Shown: positions 35,206 to 43,257, numbered from the stretch's first letter. The stretch: 64,000 nt of DNA from Nocardiopsis sp. CNT312 (GCF_000515115.1 NZ_KI911536.1:320476-384475); one strand, 5' to 3'. The notes: generated by a model not told the origin, from the letters alone. Made by a program: numbers and translations.

Positions 35206-36029
35206 GTGTGCGCCCCTGCGGAAGGGCAGCCCCTGGTCGGTGACGGTGTCACCCCGGGCATCGTGCGGGTGGGCGCCACCGTGCGGCGCCCGGTGCGGCC
35301 CTTCACCGCCACGGTCCACGCCTACCTCGCCCACCTGCACCGGTCGGGGTTCACCGCCGCTCCGGTCCCGCTGGGGACCGACGGCCGGGGCCGGGAGGTG
35401 CTCACCTACGTGAGCGGCGACGTGCCCCGCGAGCCGCTGCCCGAGGCTGCGGCCGGGGAGGACGTCCTGGCCGCCCTGGCCCGCCTGGTGCGGCGTCTGC
35501 ACGAGGCGAGCCAGGGCTGGGCCGCGCCGGCGGACGCGGTCTGGGGCTCTCTTCCCGGATCGTCGGCCGGTGTCCTGGATCCGCTCGGCCGAGGCCCTGA
35601 GCTGGTCGGCCGCCGCGACTACTGCCCGGGCAACGTCGTCTTCCGCCGCGGCCTGCCCGCCGCCCTGATCGACTTCGACCTGGCCCGGCCCACCACGCGC
35701 CTGGCCGAGATCGCCAACGCCCTGTACTGGTGGGTGCCTTTGCTGGACCCGCGCGACCGCGCACCGGCCTTCGTCGGCCTGGACGCGGCCCGCCGGGTCG
35801 CGGTGTTCGCCGACGCCTACGGCATGGACGGGGGCCAGCGCGCGGACCTGGTGCCGATGGCGGTGGCGATGATCGACCGCTTCCATGCGGGGCCCGTGCC
35901 GCCGCGGGCCGCGACCCGGTGTTTCGCCGCCTGTGGGAGGAGGGTGTCAGAGACCGCATGCCCCGGGCCCGGGCGTGGATCGCGCGGGAGGGCCCGGCGA
36001 TCGCCGGGCGGCTGGCCGACCGCCGCTAG
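35206..36029 (+). pseudogene. Aminoglycoside phosphotransferase-like gene with frameshift
   Basis: GTG 35206 follows GGAGAG. The frame encodes an APH/choline-kinase-like fold: VGDGVTPGIVRVGATVRRPV, then HAYLAHLHRSGF, the catalytic loop GRRDYCPGNVVFR (Asp kept, usual His replaced by Arg) and metal motif LIDFDLARP. After MIDRFHAG (about 35895) the frame drifts into unlikely sequence. The neighbouring frame continues normally, AAGRDPVFRRLWEEGVR to AGRLADRR, ending at TAG 36027-36029. One indel in a run of G and C near 35890-35920 explains this. It may be a real frameshift mutation or an assembly error; if corrected the protein is about 274 residues. Confidence 0.65.
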
Positions 36030-36201
36030 CGTTCTGGCGCGGCCCCTGGGCGGCGGTTGCGCTGTGGTAACGAGCCTGGGGTGCTTCGTCGCGGCGGCCA
36101 CCGGCTCGGACCGGGAAAGCCGCGTGTTCGTCGCCGTTGGGCCATACCGTCGGTGTCGGTGCCGGGGAGTCCGGCCGCCCCGGAAGGAGATGTGAGCACA
36201 C

Positions 36202-36642
36202 ATGGCGATTCAGCGGATGGACAACGTCCTCATCGTGGTCGAGGACCTGGACGCCGCCATCGCGTTCTTCGTCGAGCTCGGGATGGAGCTGGAGGGCAGG
36301 GCGCCGGTGGAGGGGCCCTGGGTGGAGCGCGTCATCGGGGTGGAGGGGGTGCGGCAGGAGATCGCGATGCTGTGCACTCCTGACGGCCACGGCCGGGTGG
36401 AGCTGGCGATGTTCCACGAGCCCGAGGCGGTGGCCGCGGAGCCCGGGGAGGCCCCGGCCAACACGCTGGGGCTGCGCCGGATCATGTTCGCCGTCGACGA
36501 CGTCGAGGACACCGTGGCTCGCCTGCGCCCCCATGGCGCGCGGCTCGTCGGCGGGGTGGAGCAGTACGGGGGCGTCTACCGGCTCTGCTATGTCCGTGGT
36601 CCCGAGGGGATCATCGTCGGGCTCTACGAGCAGGTCGGCTGA
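36202..36642 (+). CDS. VOC-family protein
   Basis: The product is 146 residues from ATG 36202. It has two VOC modules: MDNVLIVVEDLDAAIAFFVE with LGMELEGRAPVEG, and LRRIMFAVDDVEDTVARL with VYRLCYVRGPEGIIVGLYEQ. Possible metal ligands are His8-equivalent absent, Glu/His in VELAMFHEP and the terminal Glu (LYEQ). Function could be glyoxalase-like, dioxygenase-like or drug-binding. It is alone, 170 bp after the frameshifted phosphotransferase. Confidence 0.87.
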   Translation: MAIQRMDNVLIVVEDLDAAIAFFVELGMELEGRAPVEGPWVERVIGVEGVRQEIAMLCTPDGHGRVELAMFHEPEAVAAEPGEAPANTLGLRRIMFAVDDVEDTVARLRPHGARLVGGVEQYGGVYRLCYVRGPEGIIVGLYEQVG

Positions 36643-37044
36643 GGGGCTCTCGTCCCTCCCCGCCGCGGAGACCTTCAGTACAGCCCTCGCTGTATCCGTC
36701 TCGTTTTCGGTGGTCCGGGGAGGGGTGCGGTCAGTGCGCCAACGAAATGCGGGTGCCGCACGCCTCTTATGTATCAGTACATGTTGTAACACCTTATAAG
36801 GCCCGCTTATCGGAGGCCAGAAACCCGCACCCCTGGAGGGTATTTGCGTTGGCGCTTGCCTTGTTTCGTTATTAAGTAACGTTACAAACTAAACGAAATT
36901 AAGGGAGCACCGCGGCCCTGCGAACGAACGCGCACCGGGGCCGCGGCCAAAGCGGACCGTGATCCGCGAAAGCCCGATCCGTGGCCTGCGGTGCCCTTCT
37001 CCCGAGGGGCGCGGTGCGGTGCTGAAGGGAACCGGGCTGGTCCG
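36643..37044. other. Gene-less, A+T-rich island with nested palindromes
   Basis: No gene seen. From about 36760 to 36905 the base composition falls well below the surroundings. It holds CCTTATAAGG (36792-36801), GTAACGTTAC (36876-36885) and, around the latter, TTTCGTT (36864-36870) and AACGAAA (36892-36898). Possible meanings are a promoter with operator, an integration scar, or a protein-binding site. It lies between a + gene and the end of a - gene, so it is not the promoter of either. Confidence 0.5.
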
Positions 37045-37854
37045 TTACCTGCGGATAGCGGACGTGCGGCCCCAGCATGTGACCATGGCGAAGAAGAGTT
37101 CGCGGCTCAGGGGATGCTCCAGGTGGAGGAGCGCCTGGTCGTAGGTGGCGGCTGGGAGCCCGGCTGCCAGGAGTCTGGGCTTGGCCTGCTGCAAGGTCAG
37201 GGTCAGGAACCTGGTGAACCCCGCCTCGAGGCCCGCCACCGGCAGGTGGGCGCGCATGCCGATGTCGCGCAGTCCGAGGCCGGTGAATACCTGAGGGTAC
37301 TGTCCAGCGCAGTGCCGGTCGGTGCCGATCTCCTCGGCGAGCATGCGCCACAGGGCTGTGACGGTGTCCCGGTAGGGCCCGTGCGGCGATGTCTCGCCGC
37401 CGACGGCGAGGGAGTCGGAGACGACCAGCAGCCCACCGGGTTTGACCCAGGAGGCCAGCCGGGGCAGCAGGCCGTTGCGCTCTCGCAAGTGCATCAGGAC
37501 GAATCGTGCATGGACGAGATCGAACTGGCCGGGATGGAAGTCCGGGTCGGCGATGTCCGCTTCGATGACGTTCACGCCCTGTGCCGCCAGCGGGCCGAGA
37601 AACCGGCTGTCACGGTCGACGGCTGTGACCTGATCGGCGGTCTCGGTGACCGAGGCGAGCCAGCCGCCGAGGCTGCCTGTCCCCGCTCCGACGTCCAGGC
37701 AGGTCCACCCGGCGTTCAGGCCTAGCGCGAGCAGGTCCTGGCGGCTCGCCGGATCGAAAGCACGGGCCAGACCCTCCAAGCGCTCGCTTTCAGAGGCACA
37801 GGAAGCGGCGAAGAGGACATCGCCGTAGCACTCATTCCCTGCTGTTGTTCCCAC
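37045..37854 (-). CDS. SAM-dependent methyltransferase (class I)
   Basis: The product is 269 residues from GTG 37854. The Rossmann SAM motif is LDVGAGTGSLGGWLA (about 53-67), with Asp in TAVDRD at strand 2, EADIAD at strand 3 and FDLVHARFVLMHL at motif IV/post-motif region. Such small-molecule methyltransferases act on natural products or quinones; the C-terminal half (about 160-269) should decide the substrate but is not recognisable. Alone, minus strand, with the A+T-rich island downstream. Confidence 0.87.
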   Translation of the reverse strand: MGTTAGNECYGDVLFAASCASESERLEGLARAFDPASRQDLLALGLNAGWTCLDVGAGTGSLGGWLASVTETADQVTAVDRDSRFLGPLAAQGVNVIEADIADPDFHPGQFDLVHARFVLMHLRERNGLLPRLASWVKPGGLLVVSDSLAVGGETSPHGPYRDTVTALWRMLAEEIGTDRHCAGQYPQVFTGLGLRDIGMRAHLPVAGLEAGFTRFLTLTLQQAKPRLLAAGLPAATYDQALLHLEHPLSRELFFAMVTCWGRTSAIRR

Positions 37855-37927
37855 GGTTGGCTCTCCCCCGGTCGCGGCCCTCGCGGTAGCAGCAAGGACA
37901 CTACTCCAGGCGACCGGCCCGGCGCTC

Positions 37928-38074
37928 TGAGTTCATGTCCGCGGAAAGCCGCATGCCAGCTCAGTGCGGCTGCTGGATCGGGTGGTGGCCGCACGCAAGG
38001 CCGCCAAGGCCCAGACCTTGCACCGCCAGGTGCTCTCCCTGTCTGCGGCCAGCCACGGAGGGTCCGACGCATAG
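37928..38074 (+). pseudogene. Short open fragment, possible gene remnant
   Basis: A 49-codon frame without ATG (VHVRGKPHASSVRLLDRVV, then AARKAAKAQTLHRQVL, ending at TAG 38072-38074) has the amphipathic composition of a real C-terminus. It overlaps the TetR remnant on the other strand, so at most one is genuine here. The family is not recognised. Weak support. Confidence 0.2.
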
Positions 38075-38206
38075 CGTTGGATTTTCCGCGAAAACTACCG
38101 GGACCCCCTTCAGGCCGGGGATGTGGTGGTACAGCGCCCCGGGGCTGGTTCCGGGCGGCTCGGCGATGGAGGCCACCGACCGGGTGCCGTGGTTCAGGAC
38201 AGGTGT
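37961..38206 (-). pseudogene. TetR-family HTH fragment
   Basis: The frame reads LNHGTRSVASIAEPPGTSP then GALYHHIPGLKGV near 38190-38105, which is a TetR recognition helix (S-x-x-x-I-A-x-x-A-G-x-S-x-G-A-L-Y-H-H-F), but without the first helix. It then runs into unrelated sequence and stops at 37961. It has no start codon and overlaps the end of the DJ-1/PfpI gene. Remnant of a deleted regulator, probably one that controlled the neighbouring DJ-1-like gene. Confidence 0.5.
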
Positions 38207-38889
38207 GTGAGCAGTTCGTCGGCCAGCGGGGCCGAGGAGGCGGGGTTCTGTCCGGTGAGCAGGGTGCGGTCGGTGACCACGTTCGGTGCCCAGGGTTCGC
38301 CCTCCTGGACGTGGAGCCCGGCCCCGGTCAGGCGGTCCTGGAGCAGCCACGGGGCGTCTTGGGCCAGACCGGCCCGGGTCTCCTCGGTGTTGGTGAAGGC
38401 GGCCACCCGGTATCCGGCGAAGGCGTTGGTTCCGTCGGGGCGAGTGGCTGCGAGCAGGGCGGCGGGGCCGTGGCAGACCACTGCCAGGGGTGTGCCCGCG
38501 TCCAGGGCGCGGGTGAGCAGGGCTCCGGAGGCGGGATCGGCGGCCAGGTCCTCCATGGGTCCGTGCCCGCCGGGGTAGAAGAGGGCGTCGAAGCCGTCGG
38601 GGTCGACCTGGTCCAGGGGGAGCGGGTGGCGGAGTTCAGTGATGGCCTCCAGCGCGCTGCGCATCGCGGTGGCGCGGTCGGGGCCGCCGGTGCTCTCGGG
38701 TGCCAGGCTCACCTGGTCGACGGTGGGGAGGGCAGCACCGGGTGTGGCGACGGTGATGCGGTGTCCGGCTTCGGTGAGTACCTGGTAGGGGGCGACGACC
38801 TCCTCGGCCCAGAAGCCGGTGGGGTGTTCGGTGCCGTCGGCCAGGGTCCAGCGGTCTGCGGCGGTGATCACGAACAGGATCTGAGCCAT
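38194..38889 (-). CDS. DJ-1/PfpI (Hsp31-like) family protein
   Basis: The product is 231 residues from ATG 38889. The class I glutamine-amidotransferase-like fold is shown by ALFYPGGHGPMEDLA and the nucleophile elbow LAVVCHGPAALLA with the catalytic cysteine. Glu in TGFWAEEVVAPY completes the site, as in Hsp31/glyoxalase III. It is likely to be a glyoxalase/deglycase or chaperone-like stress protein in the cytoplasm. A TetR fragment directly downstream suggests loss of its regulator. Confidence 0.88.
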   Translation of the reverse strand: MAQILFVITAADRWTLADGTEHPTGFWAEEVVAPYQVLTEAGHRITVATPGAALPTVDQVSLAPESTGGPDRATAMRSALEAITELRHPLPLDQVDPDGFDALFYPGGHGPMEDLAADPASGALLTRALDAGTPLAVVCHGPAALLAATRPDGTNAFAGYRVAAFTNTEETRAGLAQDAPWLLQDRLTGAGLHVQEGEPWAPNVVTDRTLLTGQNPASSAPLADELLTHLS

Positions 38890-39088
38890 GGGTGGTGCGC
38901 CTTCCGGGGCGGACCCTCGCGGGTCGTCGAACGTGTGTTGAGCAGTGGTGACGGTGTCGAACCTAGGGGGTCGGCGCTGTGGGCGGCCCCTGCGCGAGCG
39001 CGTGTCTGTTATCGGTTTTCCCATGTGCGGGGACTGGGCCGGTGGCCCCGGTCGGATGCGGAGCCGCGCCGCGGTGGAGCATGGGTGT

Positions 39089-40438
39089 ATGACGGACACA
39101 TATGACGTGGCGACGGCCCGTGCGTGGGAAGCGGTCGGCGGGGCGGCGGACCTGGCGGCCGGGGTCTCCTACAGGGGGGCGGGCGATGTGCTGCCCGCGG
39201 TGCTGCCGGTGCGCGCGTTGGCGCGGGCCACGGTCGGGGCGTGCTCGCTGGCCGCGGCCGAGCTGCTGGCCGTGCGCGGTGGGGTGCCGGTTCCCCGGGT
39301 GCGGGTGGAGGAAGGGGCGGTGGCCACGGCCTTCACCAGTGAACGGCACCTGGCGGTGGAGGGGCGCGTGTCGGACCCGTTCGCGCCGTTGTCGGGTTTC
39401 TGGCGGACCGCGGACGGGTGGGTGCGCACCCACGCCAACTATCCGCACCACCGGGCCCGGCTGCTGTCGGCGCTGGGTGTGGGCGGGGCGGAGCCGGTGG
39501 AGCGGTTCGCCGGTGCTGTGGCGGAGCTGGGAGCCCGTGAGGTCCAGGAGCGGGTCTACGCGGCGGGCGGTCTGGCGGTGGCGGTGGCTTCCGGGCCCGT
39601 CCCCGGCGGCCTGCCGTTGGCGGAGGTCGAGGTGGCGGACGGGGTCGGCGTGCGGAGGCTGGCGCCGGCTGCGCTGCCCGCGGCGGGGGTGCGGGTCCTG
39701 GACCTGACCCGGGTGATCGCCGGTCCGGTGGCGACCCGCACGCTGGCACTGCTGGGGGCGGACGTGCTGCGGGTGGATCCGCCGGGGCTGGCCGAGGACG
39801 CTCGCAGCCACATCGACACCGGCCAGGGCAAGCGCTCGACCGTGTTGGATCTGGATTCGGCCGAGGGCAGGGAAGCTCTGTGGGCTCTGCTGGAGTCGGC
39901 CGACGTGGTGGTGGCGGGTTACCGGCCCGGCGCGCTGGAGCGGCGCGGGCTGGTGGCCGAGGAGCTGGTGGCCCGCTGTCCCGGCCTGGTGGTGGCGCGG
40001 TTGTGCGCGTGGGGGTGGTCGGGCCCGTGGGCGGGGCGGCGGGGTTTCGACAGCTTGGTGCAGGCGGCCTGTGGTATCGCGGCGGTCGAGGGTGGTCCGG
40101 GAGGGCGTCCGGGGGTGCTTCCCGCTCAGGCTCTGGATCACGGTACCGGGTACCTGATGGCGGCGGGGGTGCTGCGGGCGCTCACCGACCGGCAGGACGA
40201 CGGCCGGGGCCGCCTGCTGCGGTTCTCGCTGGCGGGGACCGCCCACTGGCTGCTGCACGGTATCGCGCCGGTGCGGGCCGGGTCGGGCGGTTATGAGGTG
40301 GCCGACTGGTTGGCTGAGGCCTCTTCGCCCTACGGTCGGCTGCGGTACGCGCTGCCGCCCCTGGGTTATGCGGGGGTACCGGTGGACTGGGCTGCGCCCT
40401 GCAGGCGCTGGGGTGGCGACCCGGCCGTGTGGCTGTAG
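39089..40438 (+). CDS. CaiB/BaiF-family CoA-transferase
   Basis: The product is 449 residues from ATG 39089 (MTDTYDVATARAWEAVGG). Residues about 200-449 follow the family pattern: GVRVLDLTRVIAGPVATRTL, LLGADVLRVDPPG, GKRSTVLDLDSAEGREALWA and SGPWAGRRGFDSLVQAACG, then LDHGTGYLMAAGVL. The first about 195 residues (ARATVGACSLAAAELLAVRGG) resemble a circularly moved or duplicated C-terminal segment, as in several actinobacterial members. It moves CoA between acyl-CoAs and free acids. Together with the convergent enoyl-CoA hydratase it suggests acid catabolism. Confidence 0.88.
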   Translation: MTDTYDVATARAWEAVGGAADLAAGVSYRGAGDVLPAVLPVRALARATVGACSLAAAELLAVRGGVPVPRVRVEEGAVATAFTSERHLAVEGRVSDPFAPLSGFWRTADGWVRTHANYPHHRARLLSALGVGGAEPVERFAGAVAELGAREVQERVYAAGGLAVAVASGPVPGGLPLAEVEVADGVGVRRLAPAALPAAGVRVLDLTRVIAGPVATRTLALLGADVLRVDPPGLAEDARSHIDTGQGKRSTVLDLDSAEGREALWALLESADVVVAGYRPGALERRGLVAEELVARCPGLVVARLCAWGWSGPWAGRRGFDSLVQAACGIAAVEGGPGGRPGVLPAQALDHGTGYLMAAGVLRALTDRQDDGRGRLLRFSLAGTAHWLLHGIAPVRAGSGGYEVADWLAEASSPYGRLRYALPPLGYAGVPVDWAAPCRRWGGDPAVWL

Positions 40439-40452
40439 CCACCGCCGTGTGG

Positions 40453-40477
40453 CCGTGTGCCCGGAGGGGGCACACGG
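40453..40477. terminator. Bidirectional hairpin
   Basis: CCGTGTGCCC (40453-40462) and GGGCACACGG (40468-40477) pair around GGAGG between the convergent CoA-transferase and enoyl-CoA hydratase genes. Confidence 0.75.
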
Positions 40478-40488
40478 CGGTGTCGGGG

Positions 40489-41160
40489 TCAGTCCAGGGG
40501 GTTGTGGGTGTCGCGTAGCAGGCGCAGGGCGGTGGGGTACAGGCGGGTCTTGATGGTGCCCAGGGTGGGGCCGGCCTTGGTGGCCAGGGGGCGGGCGAGT
40601 TCGAGGGCGGTGGCCAGGACCTCGCCTTCGGGGGCGGTGTGGTCGACGATGGCGGCGGTGTGGGCTTCGGTGCCGCCGTAGCGGCGGGCGGTGGTCATGG
40701 CCTCGTGGGCGGTCTGGGGGGTGAGGCGGGCCTGGATGAGGGCGCTCATGCCGTGGGTGAAGGGGATGTGGATGTCGGCTTCGGGCAGGCACCAGAATCC
40801 GCGGTCGGCGCGCATGACGCGCAGGTCGTGGCAGAGGGTGAGCATGGCTCCGGCGGCGAAGGCGTGGCCCTGGACGGCGGTGACGGTGGGCAGGGGCATC
40901 GACAGCAGTCGGGCGAACAGGGCGTGGACGGTGGCGATGTAGTCGGGGCGGGCGTCGGGGTGGGCGCCGAGCCAGTCCAGGTCCAGGCCGTTGGAGAAGA
41001 ATTTGCCGGTGGCAGCAGTGATGAGGGCTTTGGGGCCTTCGGCTTCGTCGACCTGGTCCAGGAGGGTGTTGACGGCGGTGAGCCAGTCGGGGTGGAAGCG
41101 GTTCTCGTCGTCGCCGAGGTCGAGGATGAGGACGTCGCCGTCGCGGTCGAGGGTGGGCAT
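40489..41160 (-). CDS. Enoyl-CoA hydratase/isomerase family protein
   Basis: The product is 223 residues from ATG 41160 behind AGGAGG. The crotonase fold has its oxyanion-hole segments ATGKFFSNGLDLDWL and QGHAFAAGAMLTLCHDLRVM. The catalytic glutamates of mitochondrial-type hydratase are not obvious at the usual places (LPEADIHIPF keeps one acidic residue), so it may be an isomerase (Eci-like). The short length (223 against about 260) fits 3,2-enoyl-CoA isomerases. It may act with the CoA-transferase next to it in fatty- or organic-acid breakdown. Confidence 0.87.
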   Translation of the reverse strand: MPTLDRDGDVLILDLGDDENRFHPDWLTAVNTLLDQVDEAEGPKALITAATGKFFSNGLDLDWLGAHPDARPDYIATVHALFARLLSMPLPTVTAVQGHAFAAGAMLTLCHDLRVMRADRGFWCLPEADIHIPFTHGMSALIQARLTPQTAHEAMTTARRYGGTEAHTAAIVDHTAPEGEVLATALELARPLATKAGPTLGTIKTRLYPTALRLLRDTHNPLD

Positions 41161-41508
41161 GGGGCCTCCTGGGTGAGAACCTTTTGTTACTGGTGAGTAG
41201 TTCCAGGTGGGCACACTACCGGACGCGGCCGGTGCGTCCTATCGGGGTGTCCGCCGTTCACGTGTGCCCGCGCCGAGCCTCTCACGGGGGCGGGGTCCTC
41301 ATTCGGGGAGCACGCCGCCGTCGGGGACTCCTGGGGTGTGGTGCAGGTCGACGCCGTGCGGCGGGGGTCGGTCGCACGTCGAGCGCACGGACAGGGCGCG
41401 GTGGACGGTGCCGGTGGCGCGGGGGTGAGCGAGGGCACCCCTCACCCTCTCCATTTTCCTGAAAATACCTTTTTGTCACAGAGTTTTGAGTAAAGTAGAG
41501 TCTTTTGC
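41161..41508. promoter_or_regulatory. Promoter region of HTH-hydrolase operon
   Basis: No gene in this stretch. Its right end has TTGTCA (41473-41478), 17 bp, TAGAGT (41496-41501), then ATG 41509 at the expected transcription start. No Shine-Dalgarno sequence is present, so the message is probably leaderless. ATTTTC and GAAAAT flank CT at 41453-41466. AGTAGAGTC (41494-41502) is repeated inverted as GACTCTACT (41519-41527), spanning the -10 box and first codons. Confidence 0.6.
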
Positions 41509-41940
41509 ATGAAAGAACGACTCTACTCAGTGGACGAGGTCGCCGAGCACCTGGGGCTGCACGCGCGCACCGTCCGCAACTACGTACGTGACGGGCGGCT
41601 CACCGCCGTGCGTATCGGCAAGCAGTACCGGATCACGCAGGAGGACTTGGAGGCCTTCACCGGCCGCCCGGTGCCCCCGCCCGTGCGGGAGGGCGTGCGG
41701 CGTGAGCGGCGCAGCGAGGTCTCGGCGATCGTGGAGGTCGAGGCCGTCCCGCCCGAGACGGCCCACCGCCTGACCACGCTGGTGACCGCCTCGGCCACCG
41801 GGCGGGGGCCGCAGGAGGAGCCGCTGCGAGTGCAGGCGGTCTACGACCCGGACCGGGCCCGGATGAAGGTCGTCCTCATGGGTTCCCTGGCCGACACCGC
41901 GCGGATGCTGGAGTACATCGAGGGGCTGGTGGAGGCGTGA
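41509..41940 (+). CDS. Excisionase/MerR-type HTH regulator
   Basis: The product is 143 residues from ATG 41509. Residues 5-50 (LYSVDEVAEHLGLHARTVRN, then YVRDGRLTAVRIGKQYRI and TQEDLEAF) form the excisionase-like wHTH (HTH_17). Residues about 65-140 form an alpha/beta region (VSAIVEVEAVPPETAHRL, MKVVLMGSLADTARMLEYI) of unknown family, perhaps dimerisation or ligand binding. The inverted repeat over its own start suggests autoregulation. Its stop overlaps the GTG of the hydrolase-like gene. Confidence 0.82.
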   Translation: MKERLYSVDEVAEHLGLHARTVRNYVRDGRLTAVRIGKQYRITQEDLEAFTGRPVPPPVREGVRRERRSEVSAIVEVEAVPPETAHRLTTLVTASATGRGPQEEPLRVQAVYDPDRARMKVVLMGSLADTARMLEYIEGLVEA

Positions 41941-42449
41941 AGGGGATCTACTCCTCCGCTCAGGGCCGCGAGCGGGTCCTGGCGCTGGGCGGGTGGACGG
42001 CGCTGGACTACGCCGTGCGCCGCCCGGAGCGGGTGGAGCGGCTGGTGCTGCTGTGCCCGGCGGGTATCGGCAGGCAGACAACGACCAGGTGGCTGCCCGG
42101 GATGCTGCTGCGGCGGCTGCTCGGTCGGCGCGGTCTGCGCCGGTCGGTGGCGCACGTGGCGGGTCTGGGCGCACCCGAGCACCGGGAGGCGCTGGACTTC
42201 ACCGTGGAGGCCTTCTCCTGTTTCCGGCCGCGCACGGAGCGGCTCCCGGTCTTCTCCGACCGGGAGTTGGCGGGCCTGTCCGTGCCGGTGCAGGTGATCG
42301 TGGGTGAGCGCGACGTGATGTTCGACTCCCGCCAGACGCTGCGGCGGGTGCGCGCACACGTGGCCGGCGCCGAGGCGGTGCTGCTGCCCGGGGTGGGGCA
42401 CGCGGTCCTGGGGCAGACGGAGGCGGTGGGGCGGTTCCTGCGTGCCTGA
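41937..42449 (+). CDS. Alpha/beta-hydrolase lacking its N-terminal core
   Basis: The product is 170 residues from GTG 41937 (GTGA overlap). The first 14 residues (MKGIYSSAQGRERV) look like the normal start of an actinobacterial alpha/beta-hydrolase family. Then the protein jumps directly to LALGGWTALDYAVRRPERVE, the helix after the nucleophile elbow. The expected GxSxGG reads VLALGG, without the serine. The cap (about 45-95) and the late Asp (VGERDVMFD) and His (GVGHAVLG) of the triad remain. About 110 residues, including strands 1-5, are missing, in frame. It cannot be a normal hydrolase; a decaying gene or a repurposed partner of the HTH protein are the choices. Confidence 0.65.
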   Translation: MKGIYSSAQGRERVLALGGWTALDYAVRRPERVERLVLLCPAGIGRQTTTRWLPGMLLRRLLGRRGLRRSVAHVAGLGAPEHREALDFTVEAFSCFRPRTERLPVFSDRELAGLSVPVQVIVGERDVMFDSRQTLRRVRAHVAGAEAVLLPGVGHAVLGQTEAVGRFLRA

Positions 42450-42460
42450 GCGGCGCCGGG

Positions 42461-43078
42461 TCAGATCGTGCCGGTGAGGTAGCGCTGGAGGGCGGGGGCC
42501 AGGACGGCCACGAGTTCGTCGGTCTCCAGTGAGGCGATCGGTTCGACCCGCAGGACGTAGCGGGCCAGGGCCGTGCCGATGAGGTGGGAGACGGCCAGTT
42601 CGGCGCGCAGCCGGGGCCGGTCCTGGTCCAGTGCGGGGGTGACCTTCTCCAGCAGGCGCCCCTGGAGGAAGTTCCTGAGCAGGTCGGCGCCCTGGTCGGT
42701 GGTCAGGGCGGTGCGCACCAGCGCGGCCAGCGGGGCGGCCGTGGCGGGGTCGTCCCACAGGCCCAGGTAGGTGCGGGCCAGGCGCTCACCCAGTCCGTGG
42801 GGGCCGCCGGTGAGCAGAGCGCTCTCCACGTCCGCGAACACTTCGGTGGGGATGTGCATGCTGGCGGCGAAGAGCTGGTCCTTGGTGCCGTAGAAGTGGC
42901 GGACCAGGGCGGGGTCGACGCCGGCCTGGGCGGCGATGCCGCGGAAGGTGGTGCCGGTGTAGCCCTTGGCGGCGAACTGTTCGCGCGCGGCGGCCAGGAT
43001 GGCCTCCCTGGTCTGGCTGCGGCCCGGTCTGCGTCCGCCGGGCCGCTGGTTTGCGCGCCGCGGTTCGGTGGCGGCCAT
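42461..43078 (-). CDS. TetR-family regulator
   Basis: The product is 205 residues from ATG 43078. HTH at about 22-68: TREAILAAAREQFAAKGYTG and IAAQAGVDPALVRHFYGTK, the most conserved TetR segment, and a C-terminal helical domain of the TetR_C_17-like type (RLARTYLGLWDD, LVRTALTTDQGADLLRNFL). It is divergent from the flavin monooxygenase gene, and palindromic sites with TGTRGAATTCTACA-type cores lie before both genes. It probably represses both and responds to a substrate of the oxygenase. Confidence 0.92.
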   Translation of the reverse strand: MAATEPRRANQRPGGRRPGRSQTREAILAAAREQFAAKGYTGTTFRGIAAQAGVDPALVRHFYGTKDQLFAASMHIPTEVFADVESALLTGGPHGLGERLARTYLGLWDDPATAAPLAALVRTALTTDQGADLLRNFLQGRLLEKVTPALDQDRPRLRAELAVSHLIGTALARYVLRVEPIASLETDELVAVLAPALQRYLTGTI

Positions 43079-43103
43079 GGCGCCCTCCCCTCAATTCCCT
43101 GTG

Positions 43104-43222
43104 TGTGGAATTCTACATCCCCGCAGGTACCGGGTATCCCCGGGTGCGGGGCCGCTCCCGTCGGCCCGTTGGAAATTCCACAGGTGTTGACATCCACAAG
43201 TGTAGAATTCTACGCTTGTGGA
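43104..43222. promoter_or_regulatory. Shared operators of tetR and flavin monooxygenase
   Basis: A 30-bp palindrome at 43193-43222 has arms TCCACAAGTGTAGAA and TTCTACGCTTGTGGA (one mismatch). It starts directly after TTGACA (43187-43192), and TACGCT (43211-43216) is 18 bp beyond that box, so it lies between and over the promoter elements of the monooxygenase. TGTGGAATTCTACA at 43104-43117, 26 bp before the tetR start, repeats the core. A third partial site (GGAAATTCC) is at 43171-43179. Confidence 0.7.
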
Positions 43223-43257
43223 GATAAATTGGGTCGTGTTCCAAGGACGGAGCCACC

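Noticed and set aside
38945-39088. Extended N-terminus of the CoA-transferase (frame open to 38945)
   Set aside because: The added residues are unlike the family and overlap the promoter region of the DJ-1-like gene; ATG 39089 gives the expected start.
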